From Lachnospiraceae bacterium (GTDB lineage: Bacteria; Bacillota; Clostridia; Lachnospirales; Lachnospiraceae): a stretch of 64,000 nt of DNA. Positions 10,987-20,105 of the stretch are shown one piece after another. Every line of letters starts with the position of its first letter. Position 1 is the stretch's first letter. The position numbers were made by a program, and so were the translations under genes. The notes beneath the pieces are model-generated. The model was given only the letters and a program-made list of their open reading frames with translations, searched no databases and was not told the origin of the DNA. Location: contig JAEELW010000159.1 in assembly GCA_016282915.1 (NCBI GenBank), forward strand, positions 1-64,000. The letters run 5' to 3'.

Positions 10987-11928
10987 TCAGCGTTCCGCCT
11001 CCTCCGAAGCGTTTTCTTTTTTCTTTCTTTTCTTTCTCTGTGCCCTGGCTCCGGCCGAGACCTCCGTGATCTCCTGCGTGATGCCGGCCTGCCGCACACG
11101 GTTGTATTCGATCTTCAGTTCACCGAGCAGTTCTTCCGCATTTTTATTCGCATTGCTCATGGCGTTCATGCGCGCGCTCTGCTCCGCGCAGAAGGAATCC
11201 ACCATGGCGCCGTATACAAAGCCCGCCACATAGGAGGGGATCATGCGCTCCAGAACCACCTTCGGCGAGGGTTCAAAACGATAGCTCCGGTCGGAAAAAT
11301 CCCTTATCCCCTTTTTCTCGAGAAAATCCCTTCTGGAAAAAGGCAAAAGCCGCACTTTCCGTACTGTGTTCTCCCTGTCGTTTTCCATGTTGGAATAGAT
11401 CACGCGGATCTCGTCCACATTGCCGCTGTCATATTCCTCCAGAAGCTTTGCCGCGATCTCCCTGGCCCTGGGAAAGGTCGGATCCTGGGCCGTATAATAA
11501 AAGGCTTCGACCATGGGTCTTTTGTGCTTTTTGAAATACCGGCGTCCGTAATCCCCGATCACGTAAAGCCGCGAGATCTTCCGCCGTTTCAGCTCCGCCT
11601 CTGCCAGTTTGATCACATTGGAATTGTAGGCACCTGCCAGTCCCCGGTCCGCCGTGATCACCAGATAGGCGTAGACCTTTTCCTCTGCGGGCTTTGCCTT
11701 CCCGTTTTCATCCTCCGGCGGATAAAAATATACGGAATCGATATCCGAACTGCTCTGGAAGATCCTTTTGATCTCGTATTCGGTGCTTTCAAAATAGGGC
11801 CGTGTTTTTTCCAGCCCTTCTTTTGCCCTGCGCATCTTTGCGGAAGAGATCAGATACATGGCGTTTGTGATCTTCCGCGTATTCTGCACACTTCCGATTC
11901 GGTTTTTCAGCTCCTTGATGTTTGCCAC
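10987..11928 (-). CDS. atpG: F1-ATP synthase gamma subunit
   Basis: This 313-residue rotor subunit has the family's N-terminal helix ([21 protein letters not shown]) and C-terminal helix ([19 protein letters not shown] then [16 protein letters not shown]) that form the coiled-coil shaft. It ends in a short basic extension rich in Lys and Arg, which makes it somewhat longer than the usual 285-290 residues. It begins at a GTG inside the 3' end of atpA (22-base overlap), with AAGGAG placed in the atpA coding sequence. Confidence 0.95.
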   Translation of the reverse strand: MANIKELKNRIGSVQNTRKITNAMYLISSAKMRRAKEGLEKTRPYFESTEYEIKRIFQSSSDIDSVYFYPPEDENGKAKPAEEKVYAYLVITADRGLAGAYNSNVIKLAEAELKRRKISRLYVIGDYGRRYFKKHKRPMVEAFYYTAQDPTFPRAREIAAKLLEEYDSGNVDEIRVIYSNMENDRENTVRKVRLLPFSRRDFLEKKGIRDFSDRSYRFEPSPKVVLERMIPSYVAGFVYGAMVDSFCAEQSARMNAMSNANKNAEELLGELKIEYNRVRQAGITQEITEVSAGARAQRKKRKKKENASEEAER

Positions 11929-13658
11929 TGCTTCAGATACTCCTTTGCGATCTCAAGGATCTCCTCCTTACGGCCTTCCTCCAGATCTCCCTTTTCATCG
12001 ATACCGCTGCAGATCTCGTCATGCATGCGCGCAAACTCGGAAAGCAGATCCTTTGTAAATGCGCCGATCTCTTCCACCGGCAGATCCTGCAGGATATGTC
12101 CCGTAGCAGTGAGCAGAAGGATGACCATCTGATGCAGACGGTAGGGCTTTCCCTGAGGCTGCCTCAGAATGCGCATCAGGCTCTGGCCGTACGCAAGCTG
12201 ACGCCTGGTCGTTTCATCCAGATCCGAAGAAAACTGGGTAAAGATCTCCATCTCGCGGTATTGCGCCAGATCGAGACGTATGGTACCCGCCGCCTTTTTC
12301 ATGGCCTTTTTCTGGGCGGCACCGCCCACACGGGAAACGGACAGCCCCACATTTACGGCGGGCCGCTGCCCCGAGAAAAAGAGGTCGCTCTCCAGAAAGA
12401 TCTGACCGTCGGTAATGGAGATGATATTGGTCGGGATATAGGCGGATACATCGCCCGCCTGGGTTTCCACGATAGGCAGCGCCGTCAGGCTGCCGCCTCC
12501 GAGTTCTTCCGAAAGATGTGCGGAACGCTCCAGCAGTCTGGAATGAAGATAGAACACGTCGCCCGGATAAGCCTCGCGTCCCGGAGAACGTTCCAGCAAA
12601 AGGGAAAGCGCGCGGTAGGCGATGGCGTGCTTGGAGAGGTCGTCATATACGATCAGCACGTCCTTTCCTTTGTACATGAAATATTCCCCAAGGGCCGTCG
12701 CCGCGTAAGGCGCCATGTACTGGATCGGTGCCGTTTCACTGGCCGTCGCGCTCACGACGATGGTATGCTTCATGGCGCCGGCGCGTCGCAGGTTTTCCAC
12801 CAGCTGGGCTACGCTGCTGGCTTTCTGTCCGATAGCTACATAAATGCAGATCACATCGTCCTGGTTCATGATGGCATCCAGAGCGATGGCCGTTTTTCCT
12901 GTCTGACGGTCGCCGATGATCAGCTCACGCTGTCCTCGGCCGATGGGAAACATGGAATCAATGGTGATCAGCCCCGTATACATGGGCTCGCAAACCGGCT
13001 GGCGGTCGATGATGCCCGGTGCCGGACTTTCTATGGCGCGGTATTCCTCCGCAAGGATGGGACCGGCTCCGTCGATGGGATCTCCCAGGGCGTTGACCAC
13101 GCGTCCCAGATACTGTTCACTGACAGGGATCCCGGCCGTTTTCTTTGTACGGCGTACACGGCTTCCTTCCGTCACGCCTTCATCATCACCGAAAAGGATG
13201 ACCCCCAGGCTGTCCCTGCGGATATCCTGCACCATACCCTTCACGCCGGATTCAAAGACCAGGATCTCTCCGTAAACCGCCTTGGAAAGGCCTTCCACCA
13301 CAACGATCCCGTCACCGACGGTAAGGACCTTCCCCTCTTCCGCCGGAAGCGTCTCGACGTTCCAGCTGTCGATGGAGCTTTTGAACAGGCTGATCACATC
13401 CTGTCCGTCATTTTCCGAAGTGACCAGCTCCCGGAGTCTTTCCTTCAGCTGATGGAAACGCCCCTCTCTGGTACGGTCATATACATCGTCACCCGCCACA
13501 AGACGAAAGCCTTCCGTGATGCTCTCATCCTCACGGAAGACCAGTTCAAATGCTTTGGAATAGCGCTTCCCCAGAAACGCGAGAAGCTTTTCCTTCTGCT
13601 CGTCATTCGGCTCGGCGGCGGCATAGAGATACGCGCGCCTCGGCTTTTTCTCAGCCAT
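11907..13658 (-). CDS. atpA: F1-ATP synthase alpha subunit with fused delta C-terminal domain
   Basis: This 583-residue protein has two parts. Residues about 85-583 are a normal alpha subunit: [10 protein letters not shown] near 114-123, P-loop GDRQTGKT at 249-256, and the arginine-finger region SRVGGAAQ. Residues about 8-78 match the C-terminal domain of delta (OSCP): [20 protein letters not shown], a central acidic strand, [12 protein letters not shown], then [12 protein letters not shown]. The P-loop is 80 residues later than in E. coli alpha, which is the size of the added domain. The start overlaps the atpF stop by eight bases, so the extension is not a misplaced start. The operon has no separate atpH, and the N-terminal six-helix domain of delta is absent. 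The covalent link probably replaces the usual delta-alpha docking. Confidence 0.93.
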   Translation of the reverse strand: MAEKKPRRAYLYAAAEPNDEQKEKLLAFLGKRYSKAFELVFREDESITEGFRLVAGDDVYDRTREGRFHQLKERLRELVTSENDGQDVISLFKSSIDSWNVETLPAEEGKVLTVGDGIVVVEGLSKAVYGEILVFESGVKGMVQDIRRDSLGVILFGDDEGVTEGSRVRRTKKTAGIPVSEQYLGRVVNALGDPIDGAGPILAEEYRAIESPAPGIIDRQPVCEPMYTGLITIDSMFPIGRGQRELIIGDRQTGKTAIALDAIMNQDDVICIYVAIGQKASSVAQLVENLRRAGAMKHTIVVSATASETAPIQYMAPYAATALGEYFMYKGKDVLIVYDDLSKHAIAYRALSLLLERSPGREAYPGDVFYLHSRLLERSAHLSEELGGGSLTALPIVETQAGDVSAYIPTNIISITDGQIFLESDLFFSGQRPAVNVGLSVSRVGGAAQKKAMKKAAGTIRLDLAQYREMEIFTQFSSDLDETTRRQLAYGQSLMRILRQPQGKPYRLHQMVILLLTATGHILQDLPVEEIGAFTKDLLSEFARMHDEICSGIDEKGDLEEGRKEEILEIAKEYLKQWQTSRS

Positions 13659-14139
13659 CGCTCCGGCTCCTTTCCGCCTCTTTCACAAAACTGTCGTAAG
13701 GATCCCCCTCACTTCCGTCGCCGATCAGCTTGCGTGCCGCCTCCTCGATCATCCCGGCGATATCCTCTTTTGCGCCGGATACGATGGCCTTGCGCTCGCG
13801 CTCTCCCTGCTCGCGCGCATCCGAAAGGATCTGCTTCGCTTCGGCTCTTGCTTCGGCCGTCTGGCGCTTCTTCATCTCTTCCAGTTCCTTCGCGGCGTCC
13901 TTCTTCTGCTGTGCGATCTCTTCTTCGGCCTTTTTGATCTTTTCGGTATATTCCGCCTCTTTTGCTTCCGCCTTTTCCCTTGCCTGCTCCGTATCCTCAA
14001 AAAGCTCGCGGAGCTGCTTCGTACGCGCATCCATGAACTTCTTTACCGGCGCATACAGAAGGATGTAGAGTCCTCCGAAGAGGATCACCACATTAAAGAA
14101 ATGCAGAAGGATCTGTACAAAATCAATCCCTAAAGGCAT
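13651..14139 (-). CDS. atpF: F0-ATP synthase b subunit
   Basis: This 162-residue peripheral-stalk subunit has one N-terminal membrane helix (about residues 8-30, ending in [12 protein letters not shown]). A long charged right-handed coiled coil follows to about residue 130, then a short C-terminal region ([10 protein letters not shown]) that in relatives binds delta. Its stop overlaps the atpA start by eight bases, so b and the delta-like N-terminus of alpha are translated together, which fits their expected contact. Confidence 0.95.
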   Translation of the reverse strand: MPLGIDFVQILLHFFNVVILFGGLYILLYAPVKKFMDARTKQLRELFEDTEQAREKAEAKEAEYTEKIKKAEEEIAQQKKDAAKELEEMKKRQTAEARAEAKQILSDAREQGERERKAIVSGAKEDIAGMIEEAARKLIGDGSEGDPYDSFVKEAERSRSDG

Positions 14140-14154
14140 TGTATCTTCCTCCGT

Positions 14155-14556
14155 TTATAAGACAAACACGATCAGGATCGCAACGATCAGCGCATAGATA
14201 ACGACGGTCTCGATAAATACCAGGCCCAGCATCAGCTGTGTCTGGATCTTTCCGGCCGCTTCCGGCTGTCTTGCAACGCCTTCATTACTCTTCGCGATAG
14301 CGTGAGCCATGCCGAGCGCACCTGCGATCGCAGCAACGCCGATGGCGATGGCCGCCGCAATGGCCTTGGTTCCCGTAACGCTGTCCGCCGCATCCTCTTC
14401 AGGTCCCTCCGCGATGAGCATCGGAGCGTCCTCCGACGCCGCATAGCTTACCGGCGCATCCGCAGCCTTAGCCTTAAGCACGCCGGCCGCCATAACACCG
14501 ACGAGCAGCAGGCAGAATGCCGCCAGAACGACCGCCAGATTCCTGATCTTTTTCAT
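14155..14556 (-). CDS. atpE: F0-ATP synthase c subunit with N-terminal signal-like extension
   Basis: The C-terminal 75 residues are a normal c-ring hairpin: a Gly/Ala helix, the polar loop VARQPEAAGKIQTQ, and a second helix whose FIETVVIY carries the ion-binding Glu. The position that holds Gln in Na+-dependent rings is Met here, which suggests proton use. Unusually, about 55 residues precede this. They comprise MKKIRNLAVVLAAFCLLLVG and AAGVLKAKAADA, which look like a signal peptide with an AKA-A cleavage site, and then an acidic spacer (EGPEEDAADS). The start at 14556 has GAGG nine bases upstream; an ATG at 14565 is the alternative. At 133 residues it is much longer than typical c subunits (70-90). 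Confidence 0.9.
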   Translation of the reverse strand: MKKIRNLAVVLAAFCLLLVGVMAAGVLKAKAADAPVSYAASEDAPMLIAEGPEEDAADSVTGTKAIAAAIAIGVAAIAGALGMAHAIAKSNEGVARQPEAAGKIQTQLMLGLVFIETVVIYALIVAILIVFVL

Positions 14557-14679
14557 TTTCTTCATCCTCGCTTTCTTTTTTCTGTATACAGAATGATCTT
14601 TATTTATCTTCTCTGGATAATTTATACCGTATCCGGGATGCGTTTCCCGCGTGAGAAACACCCTTCCCTTGTGCAGGCA

Positions 14680-15510
14680 TCACCCGCTGCCGGCGCTCTT
14701 TTCTTCCATATGCTTATGATGCACCTCGCTGACCTCGCCGTAGTAAAAACTGGTGAGCATCGTGAGCACGTATGCCTGGATCAGCGCATGGATCACGGTA
14801 AACATCACGCCCACCACGACGGGCAGGGCAAAACTCAGTGTGATGAAATAATAGACAAGTTCGGTGGTGAGCATGCCGGAAAGCAATGCTCCGAACAGAC
14901 GGAAGGTCATGGAGACCGGCAGCGAGAAGTCCTTCAGCGTCTTGAATACCCCCTTGATGCCGTTTCCGGCGATGCCGCCGCTCATGATAAAGAAAAACGA
15001 AAGAAAGCCCATGCAGATCGCACCGTTCATATTGGCAAGCGGTGCGGGCAGGGAAATGGAATGTCCCTCCGTGGTCACGGCCTGAAAACCGAAAAGCTCA
15101 AACATGGTACCGACAAAGATATAGGAACCCGCGCCGAAGATATAGCCGCCCAGCGCGCGGTTCCGGTGCGGCGAATTTGTTTTTGCGAGATCGTCAAAAA
15201 AGCCTACCCAGCTTTCGATGATAAGCTGCAGTCTTCCGGGGATCATCTTAAATCTCGGGATCACAAAGATACGCAGGAGCAGCGCAATGAACAGGAGGAC
15301 TCCCGTCACGACAAAACCTGCGATCAGGGAAGGATCGACGGCAAAGCCGAAAAAGTTCACTTTGTTCGCATCGTGCAGGACCGCATCACGCATGGCTTCC
15401 TTGATACCCTCATGCTTCTCCGAAGCGGGCAGAAGGATCACTCCCACGACGATGAGCGCGAGCGTTGCCAGACAGAGCAGTAATACGGTGATTTTTTTCT
15501 TTTTCGTCAA
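14680..15510 (-). CDS. atpB: F0-ATP synthase a subunit
   Basis: This is a 276-residue membrane protein with about six helices. SMTFRLFGALLSG contains the essential Arg that faces the c-ring, and ALIQAYVLTMLTS is the conserved final helix with its Gln. The extra N-terminal hydrophobic segment is typical of Clostridia. It starts at a TTG with AAGGAG nine bases upstream and is the first gene of the operon. No atpI lies upstream; azlD sits there instead. Confidence 0.94.
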   Translation of the reverse strand: MTKKKKITVLLLCLATLALIVVGVILLPASEKHEGIKEAMRDAVLHDANKVNFFGFAVDPSLIAGFVVTGVLLFIALLLRIFVIPRFKMIPGRLQLIIESWVGFFDDLAKTNSPHRNRALGGYIFGAGSYIFVGTMFELFGFQAVTTEGHSISLPAPLANMNGAICMGFLSFFFIMSGGIAGNGIKGVFKTLKDFSLPVSMTFRLFGALLSGMLTTELVYYFITLSFALPVVVGVMFTVIHALIQAYVLTMLTSFYYGEVSEVHHKHMEEKSAGSG

Positions 15511-15560
15511 GATCAGAAGCTCCTTTTTCTATAAAGACCTGTTTCTTCTTTATTCTTAAG

Positions 15561-15589
15561 ATTATACGACCGGCTGTCAAAAAATGCAA
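15561..15589 (-). promoter_or_regulatory. Promoter of the ATP synthase operon
   Basis: TTGCAT, a 17-base spacer and a perfect TATAAT, ending about 50 bases before the atpB start. It lies immediately after the azlD stop, so atp transcription is independent of azlCD. Confidence 0.75.
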
Positions 15590-15593
15590 CCGA

Positions 15594-15908
15594 TCAGAAA
15601 CAGCCCAGGATCAGATCCGTCACAAAGACAACGGCACAGGAAACAAAGGCGACCACGGGAAGACTCTGCTTTTTCCAGGAGAGCAGCAGCGCCGTGAGCA
15701 GTCCCGCTGCCCCGGTACGCAGATCTCCGGTCGCGGTAAGGATGGCCGGAAAAGTCATGACCGTGAGCGTTACATAAGGAACATAATAGAGAAAAGAACG
15801 CAGGGTCCTGTTTTTGATCTCTTTTCTGAGGAGCACCAGCGGCAGCATGCGGATCAGGTAGGTGACCAGCGCCATGACCGCGATATAGATCCATATCCTT
15901 TCAGGCAT
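15594..15908 (-). CDS. azlD: AzlD-family branched-chain amino acid exporter, small subunit
   Basis: This 104-residue protein has three to four membrane helices and the AzlD-family pattern TYLIRMLPLVLLRKEI near the N-terminus plus YYVPYVTLTVMTFP in the middle. With AzlC it forms a two-part exporter of branched-chain amino acids or their analogues. It overlaps azlC by eight bases. Family assignment is firm; the substrate is inferred from characterised relatives. Confidence 0.9.
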   Translation of the reverse strand: MPERIWIYIAVMALVTYLIRMLPLVLLRKEIKNRTLRSFLYYVPYVTLTVMTFPAILTATGDLRTGAAGLLTALLLSWKKQSLPVVAFVSCAVVFVTDLILGCF

Positions 15909-16680
15909 TGCTCTCCTCCTCTCCGCTCTCTTCTGCTTTTATCTTAGCGGCATCCCTGTCCTTCTCCGTCCCGCTCTCTTCACTGACCGGCCAGATCAGC
16001 GCCGCGATGAGCGACAAAACGATCGTAAGGATGATGATGCGTGTGCCGCCGGAGATATCCCTTACCACCGGCAGGTAAGTGCAGAGGCAGCTGGCGGCGA
16101 CCGCCACAAGGCAGACCAGCGCCACATGCTTATCCTCTCTCGCCTTCGGCATGATGATCGCAAGGAACATACCGTACAGCGCAAGGCTCAATGCGCTGAC
16201 CAGCCGGTCCGGCAGCACATTTCCCATGACCACGCCCAAAAGCGTCCCCAGCGTCCATCCCGGGACCGCCACCGCTATCGCTCCGTAGGAATAAAAGGGG
16301 CTCAGTCTTCCCTTCCGTCCCACGGAGATGCCGAAGATCTCGTCGGTCACGCCATAGGAGATCCCCAGGCGGTGTCCCACGCCCAGCTTCGGATCCACCT
16401 TCTGGGAAAGCGCAAAACTCATGAGCATGTAACGCAGATTGATGATCAGCTGCGAGATGGCCAGCTCCAGATAGGACGAAGCCGCCTTTATGATCGTCAG
16501 CGCGGCGAATTCCCCGGCGCTGGTCAGGTTCACCAGGGACATGACCGTGGCTTCCAGCGCGGAAAGTCCGGCCTCCCTGCACTGTATCCCGAGGGTAAAG
16601 CTCACCGCAAGATAGCCGAGTCCTATCGGTATCCCGTCACGCAGCCCTTCCTTAAATTGTGTGCTTCTCTTCATTTCCAT
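15901..16680 (-). CDS. azlC: AzlC-family branched-chain amino acid exporter, large subunit
   Basis: This protein of about 259 residues has seven hydrophobic segments and the AzlC opening FKEGLRDGIPIGLGYLAVSFTLG. The middle contains LRYMLMSFALSQK and YGVTDEIFGIS, both diagnostic of the family. The ATG at 16680 (or 16674) is favoured: the longer frame to 16743 would add a non-conserved hydrophobic stretch. No good Shine-Dalgarno is visible, so initiation may be weak. It ends in an acidic, basic-spiced cytoplasmic tail. Confidence 0.88.
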   Translation of the reverse strand: MEMKRSTQFKEGLRDGIPIGLGYLAVSFTLGIQCREAGLSALEATVMSLVNLTSAGEFAALTIIKAASSYLELAISQLIINLRYMLMSFALSQKVDPKLGVGHRLGISYGVTDEIFGISVGRKGRLSPFYSYGAIAVAVPGWTLGTLLGVVMGNVLPDRLVSALSLALYGMFLAIIMPKAREDKHVALVCLVAVAASCLCTYLPVVRDISGGTRIIILTIVLSLIAALIWPVSEESGTEKDRDAAKIKAEESGEEESNA

Positions 16681-16783
16681 ATTTTGATCCGGAAGACAGG
16701 ATAATGACAACGTTACATAATATACATCAAAAAAAGCAGGCATGCAAGCGATAAACTTCCTCTGCAGAGGTTCAAGGTTTGAA

Positions 16784-16812
16784 TTGACGAACTAATGCCC
16801 CTGTGCTATAGT
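16784..16812 (+). promoter_or_regulatory. Promoter of the cobalamin-controlled operon
   Basis: TTGACG, a 17-base spacer and TATAGT with an extended TGC. The start of transcription should fall near 16819, just before the riboswitch. Confidence 0.8.
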
Positions 16813-16818
16813 AGGCGG

Positions 16819-17000
16819 GTACATTGGTGCCGCCGTTGCAGACAGGCGTCTGTTCCGGGGCGGGTCAAATGGGAACCGGGTGGGACTCCCGGACAGTGCC
16901 GCTACCGTATAGCCGGATACCAGCCAGTGAACAGGTACACAAGGCTCCCCGATCCAGGGAGCCGTGCCGTCGGGTCTTGTGGGAGGCCCTGGTTTTGTGT
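16819..17000 (+). promoter_or_regulatory. Cobalamin riboswitch
   Basis: The conserved core appears in order: GGTGCCGCC near 16826; GGTCAAATGGGAA (the AGGGAA-type block); GGGTGGGACTCCCGG (the paired GGTG...CC block); CAGTGCCGCTACCGT, the equivalent of the B12-box kissing loop; and GGATACCAGCC closing the core near 16927. GGCTCCC...GGGAGCC downstream is a candidate antiterminator or P13-like stem. It sits between its own promoter and a terminator, directly before btuFCD. B12 binding should therefore stop transcription of the uptake operon. Confidence 0.88.
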
Positions 17001-17020
17001 GCCGCTGATGCGGCTTTTTT
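17001..17020 (+). terminator. Riboswitch expression-platform terminator
   Basis: The stem GCCGC-TGAT-GCGGC is followed by six Ts. Its location at the end of the aptamer and about 85 bases before the first gene suggests that it is the regulated attenuator. Confidence 0.75.
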
Positions 17021-17104
17021 CTTTCCGTAACGCTTCTGTGTCACGGTCTTATTTTGCCGCTCAGCAAAAACATAATTCCATTACAATAAGGGAGGAGAAT
17101 GAAA

Positions 17105-18178
17105 ATGAAACTGAAGAAAATGCTTTGCGCTGTTTTTGCGGTCGCGCTTCTTGCCGGCTGCGGAGACAAAACACCCGCGGCGGAGGCCACGCCTACCCAG
17201 GCTCCTACGGCTGCGCCCACTGAAGAAGCGGAACCCACCGAGGCTCCGGAAGCTGATGAAGAACCCGATGACGAGGAGCTGGAAGCTCAGGGCTTCGGCC
17301 TGAAGGACCGCAGCGGAAACGATATCATGGTTCCCGCAGAAGCGGAAAAGATCATCTCCATGGCGCCTTCCACCACCCGCGTACTCATCGACCTGGGTCT
17401 CGCCGACAGGATCATTGCAGCGGATACCAATTCCCAGGGAAGCTATGGTGCCGAACTTGCCGATGATGTGGTATACTTTGATATGATGGCTCCCGACCAG
17501 GAACAGATCGTTGCCATGGAACCGGACATTGTCTTTACCTCCGGAATGAGCTCCTATGACGGCACCGACGCCTACGGCTCCGTTCGCGAAGCCGGTCTGT
17601 GCGTAGCAGATATCCCCAGCAGCGCATCCCTTCAGGACATCGCTCTGGATATCCTGTTCATCGGACAGTGCACCGGTACGGACGATGAGGCACAGGGGCT
17701 GGTAGACGAGATGGACGCCGCCCTCGAGCAGCTCTCTGCCATCGGAAAGACCATCCCGGAAGAAGAGAAGAAGACCGTGCTCTTTGAGCTCTTTACACCT
17801 TCGGCAGATTATCCCACGATCTATACCGCAGGCCCCGGGACCTATATCAACGAGATGCTTGAGCTGATCGGCGCAAAGAACATCGCCGCGGATGCCGATA
17901 CGGACTGGCCTGCCCTCAGTGAGGAAGCCTGCATCGCAGCAGATCCCCAGGTGATCCTTACTGCGGATATGTACACTCCGGACGTGATCAACGTACTTCT
18001 TACCATGACCGGCTGGGAAAATGTGAGCGCCATAAAGGATAAGGCCGTCTACCAGCTGGATTCGGATCAGGTGAACCAGCCGAACCATCATGTGATCGAC
18101 GCACTGATCGACATGGCCCGCTACATCTATCCCGAGTATTATGATGAAAGCTTCGAGGAACTGCGTCCCGCAGCATAA
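17105..18178 (+). CDS. btuF: Cobalamin-type ABC transporter substrate-binding lipoprotein
   Basis: This protein of about 357 residues is exported as a lipoprotein (lipobox LLAGC, Cys about residue 19). An acidic Thr/Pro/Glu linker precedes a periplasmic-binding fold of the BtuF/FhuD class (two lobes joined by a long helix). It begins at DRSGNDIMVPAEAEKIISMAPS and includes the family's FELFTPSADYPTIYTAGPGTYINEML segment. GGAGG lies nine bases before 17105 and only three before the in-frame ATG at 17099, so I prefer 17105. The riboswitch argues strongly for cobalamin or cobinamide as ligand. Confidence 0.88.
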   Translation: MKLKKMLCAVFAVALLAGCGDKTPAAEATPTQAPTAAPTEEAEPTEAPEADEEPDDEELEAQGFGLKDRSGNDIMVPAEAEKIISMAPSTTRVLIDLGLADRIIAADTNSQGSYGAELADDVVYFDMMAPDQEQIVAMEPDIVFTSGMSSYDGTDAYGSVREAGLCVADIPSSASLQDIALDILFIGQCTGTDDEAQGLVDEMDAALEQLSAIGKTIPEEEKKTVLFELFTPSADYPTIYTAGPGTYINEMLELIGAKNIAADADTDWPALSEEACIAADPQVILTADMYTPDVINVLLTMTGWENVSAIKDKAVYQLDSDQVNQPNHHVIDALIDMARYIYPEYYDESFEELRPAA

Positions 18179-18229
18179 AGAAGAACCGGGCGGCCGGCTC
18201 TGCGGGCCGCCCTCTTTCCGAAAGAACGT

Positions 18230-19261
18230 ATGCGTGAAAAAAGAACAGGTCTGAAAATCCTATCTGCGATCCTGTTTTCGGTGATCGTCATGATCCTGGC
18301 CGTGGGGCTCGGGAGCGTCTCCCTGTCCCCCGGAAAGATCATGGCGATCCTTTTTCATAAGCTTTTCGGCCGGGAGCTTCCCGGCGGCATCACTGCCTCC
18401 ATGGTTTCGATCCTCTGGGATATCCGTATCCCCCGCGCAGCCTGTGCCTTTATCGTCGGCGCGATGCTCTCGCTGAGCGGCGCGGTCGTACAGTCGCTTC
18501 TGCAGAATCCGCTTGCTTCCTCCTACACGCTGGGCGTCTCTTCCGGCGCTTCCCTGGGCGCGGCCATCATCATCGTCAGCGGCATTACGCTGCCGATCCT
18601 GAACTACCTGCTCCTGCCCCTGACCGGCTTTGTTTTCGGTCTGGCAACGGTATTGCTGGTACTCTTCTGTTCCGTGCGTCTGGACCGCAACCTGCGCAGC
18701 CATACCATCATCCTCTTCGGGATGATACTCTCTCTTTTTGTCAACGCCATACTGACGATGCTGAGCGCCGCTTTTTCCCAGCATATGCAGAGGCTGATCC
18801 TCTGGCAGATGGGATCCTTTTCGGGACGCCGCTGGGAGCATGCGGGGATACTGCTGGCCATATGCGTCGCAGGCACATTTCTCACCTGCATGTTTCACCG
18901 TGAGCTGGATCTGATGAGCTTCGGCGAGGAAGACGCCTCCTCCGTGGGCGTGGATACCTCCCGCTCCCGCTTCCTCCTGCTGATCCTTTCCTCCGTCCTG
19001 ACCGGCGCTGCCGTCTGCTTCACCGGCGTGATCGGCTTTATCGACCTTGCGGCTCCCCATGCGGTGCGCAGGCTTTTCGGCGCCTCTCACCGTATCCTGC
19101 TTCCCATGAGCGCGCTGATCGGCGGCGCTTTCCTGGCACTGGCGGATCTGCTTGCAAGGACCGTTCTCTCTCCCCAGGAAATCCCCGTAGGCGCGGTAAC
19201 GGCCCTTCTGGGTGCCCCCTTCTTCCTTTGGGTATATTTCGGATCAAGGAGGCGGACATGA
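18230..19261 (+). CDS. btuC: Cobalamin-type ABC transporter permease (FecCD/BtuC family)
   Basis: This 343-residue permease has about ten helices and the FecCD hallmarks RIPRAACAFIVGAMLSLSGAVVQ, PLASSYTLGVSSGA and GFIDLAAPHAVRRLFG. The last contains the coupling segment that meets the ATPase. It overlaps btuD by four bases and follows btuF by about 50 bases, all under the riboswitch. Confidence 0.94.
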   Translation: MREKRTGLKILSAILFSVIVMILAVGLGSVSLSPGKIMAILFHKLFGRELPGGITASMVSILWDIRIPRAACAFIVGAMLSLSGAVVQSLLQNPLASSYTLGVSSGASLGAAIIIVSGITLPILNYLLLPLTGFVFGLATVLLVLFCSVRLDRNLRSHTIILFGMILSLFVNAILTMLSAAFSQHMQRLILWQMGSFSGRRWEHAGILLAICVAGTFLTCMFHRELDLMSFGEEDASSVGVDTSRSRFLLLILSSVLTGAAVCFTGVIGFIDLAAPHAVRRLFGASHRILLPMSALIGGAFLALADLLARTVLSPQEIPVGAVTALLGAPFFLWVYFGSRRRT

Positions 19262-20031
19262 TCGCAGTACAATGCAAAAACCTGCATGCAGCCTATGAGC
19301 GAAACGCACTGAAAAACGGCGAAAGCATCTTAAAAGGGATCAGTTTCTCCCTGGAAAGCGGGACAAAGCTTGCCATACTCGGAAGCAACGGCAGCGGAAA
19401 GAGTACGCTCCTAAAAGCCATCTGCTCCATGATCCCGACGGAGGGCGAAGTGCTTCTGAACGGCCGCGACAGTTCCGGAATGAAACGCAGGGAGATCGCT
19501 TCCTGCGTATCCTACATGACGCAGGTCTCCCGGATCTTCTTTTCCTATACCGTCTATGAGACCGTACTGATGGGGCGTTACCTCTACGGCTCCGGCCTCT
19601 TCGGCGGCGTCAGTGATAAGGACCGTGAGGTCGTTGAAAACTGCCTTCGCCGCACCGGTATCTTCCATCTGGCAAAACGCCAGCTTTCGGCCCTTTCCGG
19701 CGGCGAGCTGCAGCGGACCTTCCTTGCAAGGACCTTTGCCCAGGAAGCGCCGGTCCTCATGCTGGATGAGCCCGCCAATCATCTGGATCTGAAGGTTGTT
19801 GCCGGCATGACGGATTACCTGCTGGAATGGAGCAGTGAAGAAGGGCATACACTGATCGGCGTCTACCACGATATCCCGCTGGCCATGCGTCTTTCGGATT
19901 CCCTGCTGCTTCTGAAAGACGGAAAGCTCTGCGGTTTCGGCAAAAAAAAGGAGCTCCTTGATCAGGGACTCCTTGAAGATACTTATGATTTTGATGTGAT
20001 CTCCTATCTGAAACAGCAGGTTCTTTTCTGA
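19258..20031 (+). CDS. btuD: Cobalamin-type ABC transporter ATP-binding protein
   Basis: This 257-residue ATPase has Walker A GSNGSGKST (about 43-51), signature LSGGELQR, Walker B VLMLDEPANHLDL and a switch His in GVYHD. The ATG at 19258 has AAGGAGG placed just upstream and overlaps the btuC stop. The longer frame to 19228 lacks a ribosome site. It completes the btuFCD importer. Confidence 0.94.
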   Translation: MIAVQCKNLHAAYERNALKNGESILKGISFSLESGTKLAILGSNGSGKSTLLKAICSMIPTEGEVLLNGRDSSGMKRREIASCVSYMTQVSRIFFSYTVYETVLMGRYLYGSGLFGGVSDKDREVVENCLRRTGIFHLAKRQLSALSGGELQRTFLARTFAQEAPVLMLDEPANHLDLKVVAGMTDYLLEWSSEEGHTLIGVYHDIPLAMRLSDSLLLLKDGKLCGFGKKKELLDQGLLEDTYDFDVISYLKQQVLF

Positions 20032-20040
20032 AAAACGATC

Positions 20041-20105
20041 CTTAGATCCCCGGGCCAAATGCCTGCTTATCCCGATAGCATGTATCTGAAAACCTCAGCG
20101 CAGCT
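20041..20105. repeat. Half copy of the 275-442 palindromic element
   Basis: About 65 bases align with the left arm at 288-353: CTTA...CC-GGGCCAAATGC, then GCCTGCTTATCCCGATAGCA, then CTGAAA-CCTCAGCG. The other arm is missing. It lies at the convergent junction of btuD and the fucosidase gene. Confidence 0.7.

Noticed and set aside
11922-13937. 671-residue open frame opposite atpA and atpF
   Set aside because: It is a shadow of highly conserved ATP synthase genes and crosses their boundary.
14155-14556. Sodium-dependent c-ring
   Set aside because: The Gln that helps bind sodium in the first helix of Na+ enzymes is Met here, so proton coupling is more likely, though Glu-Thr in helix two leaves some doubt.
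14557-14661. Longer atpE reading frame
   Set aside because: The added residues precede the ribosome site and are not protein-like; initiation at 14556 or 14565 is much better supported.
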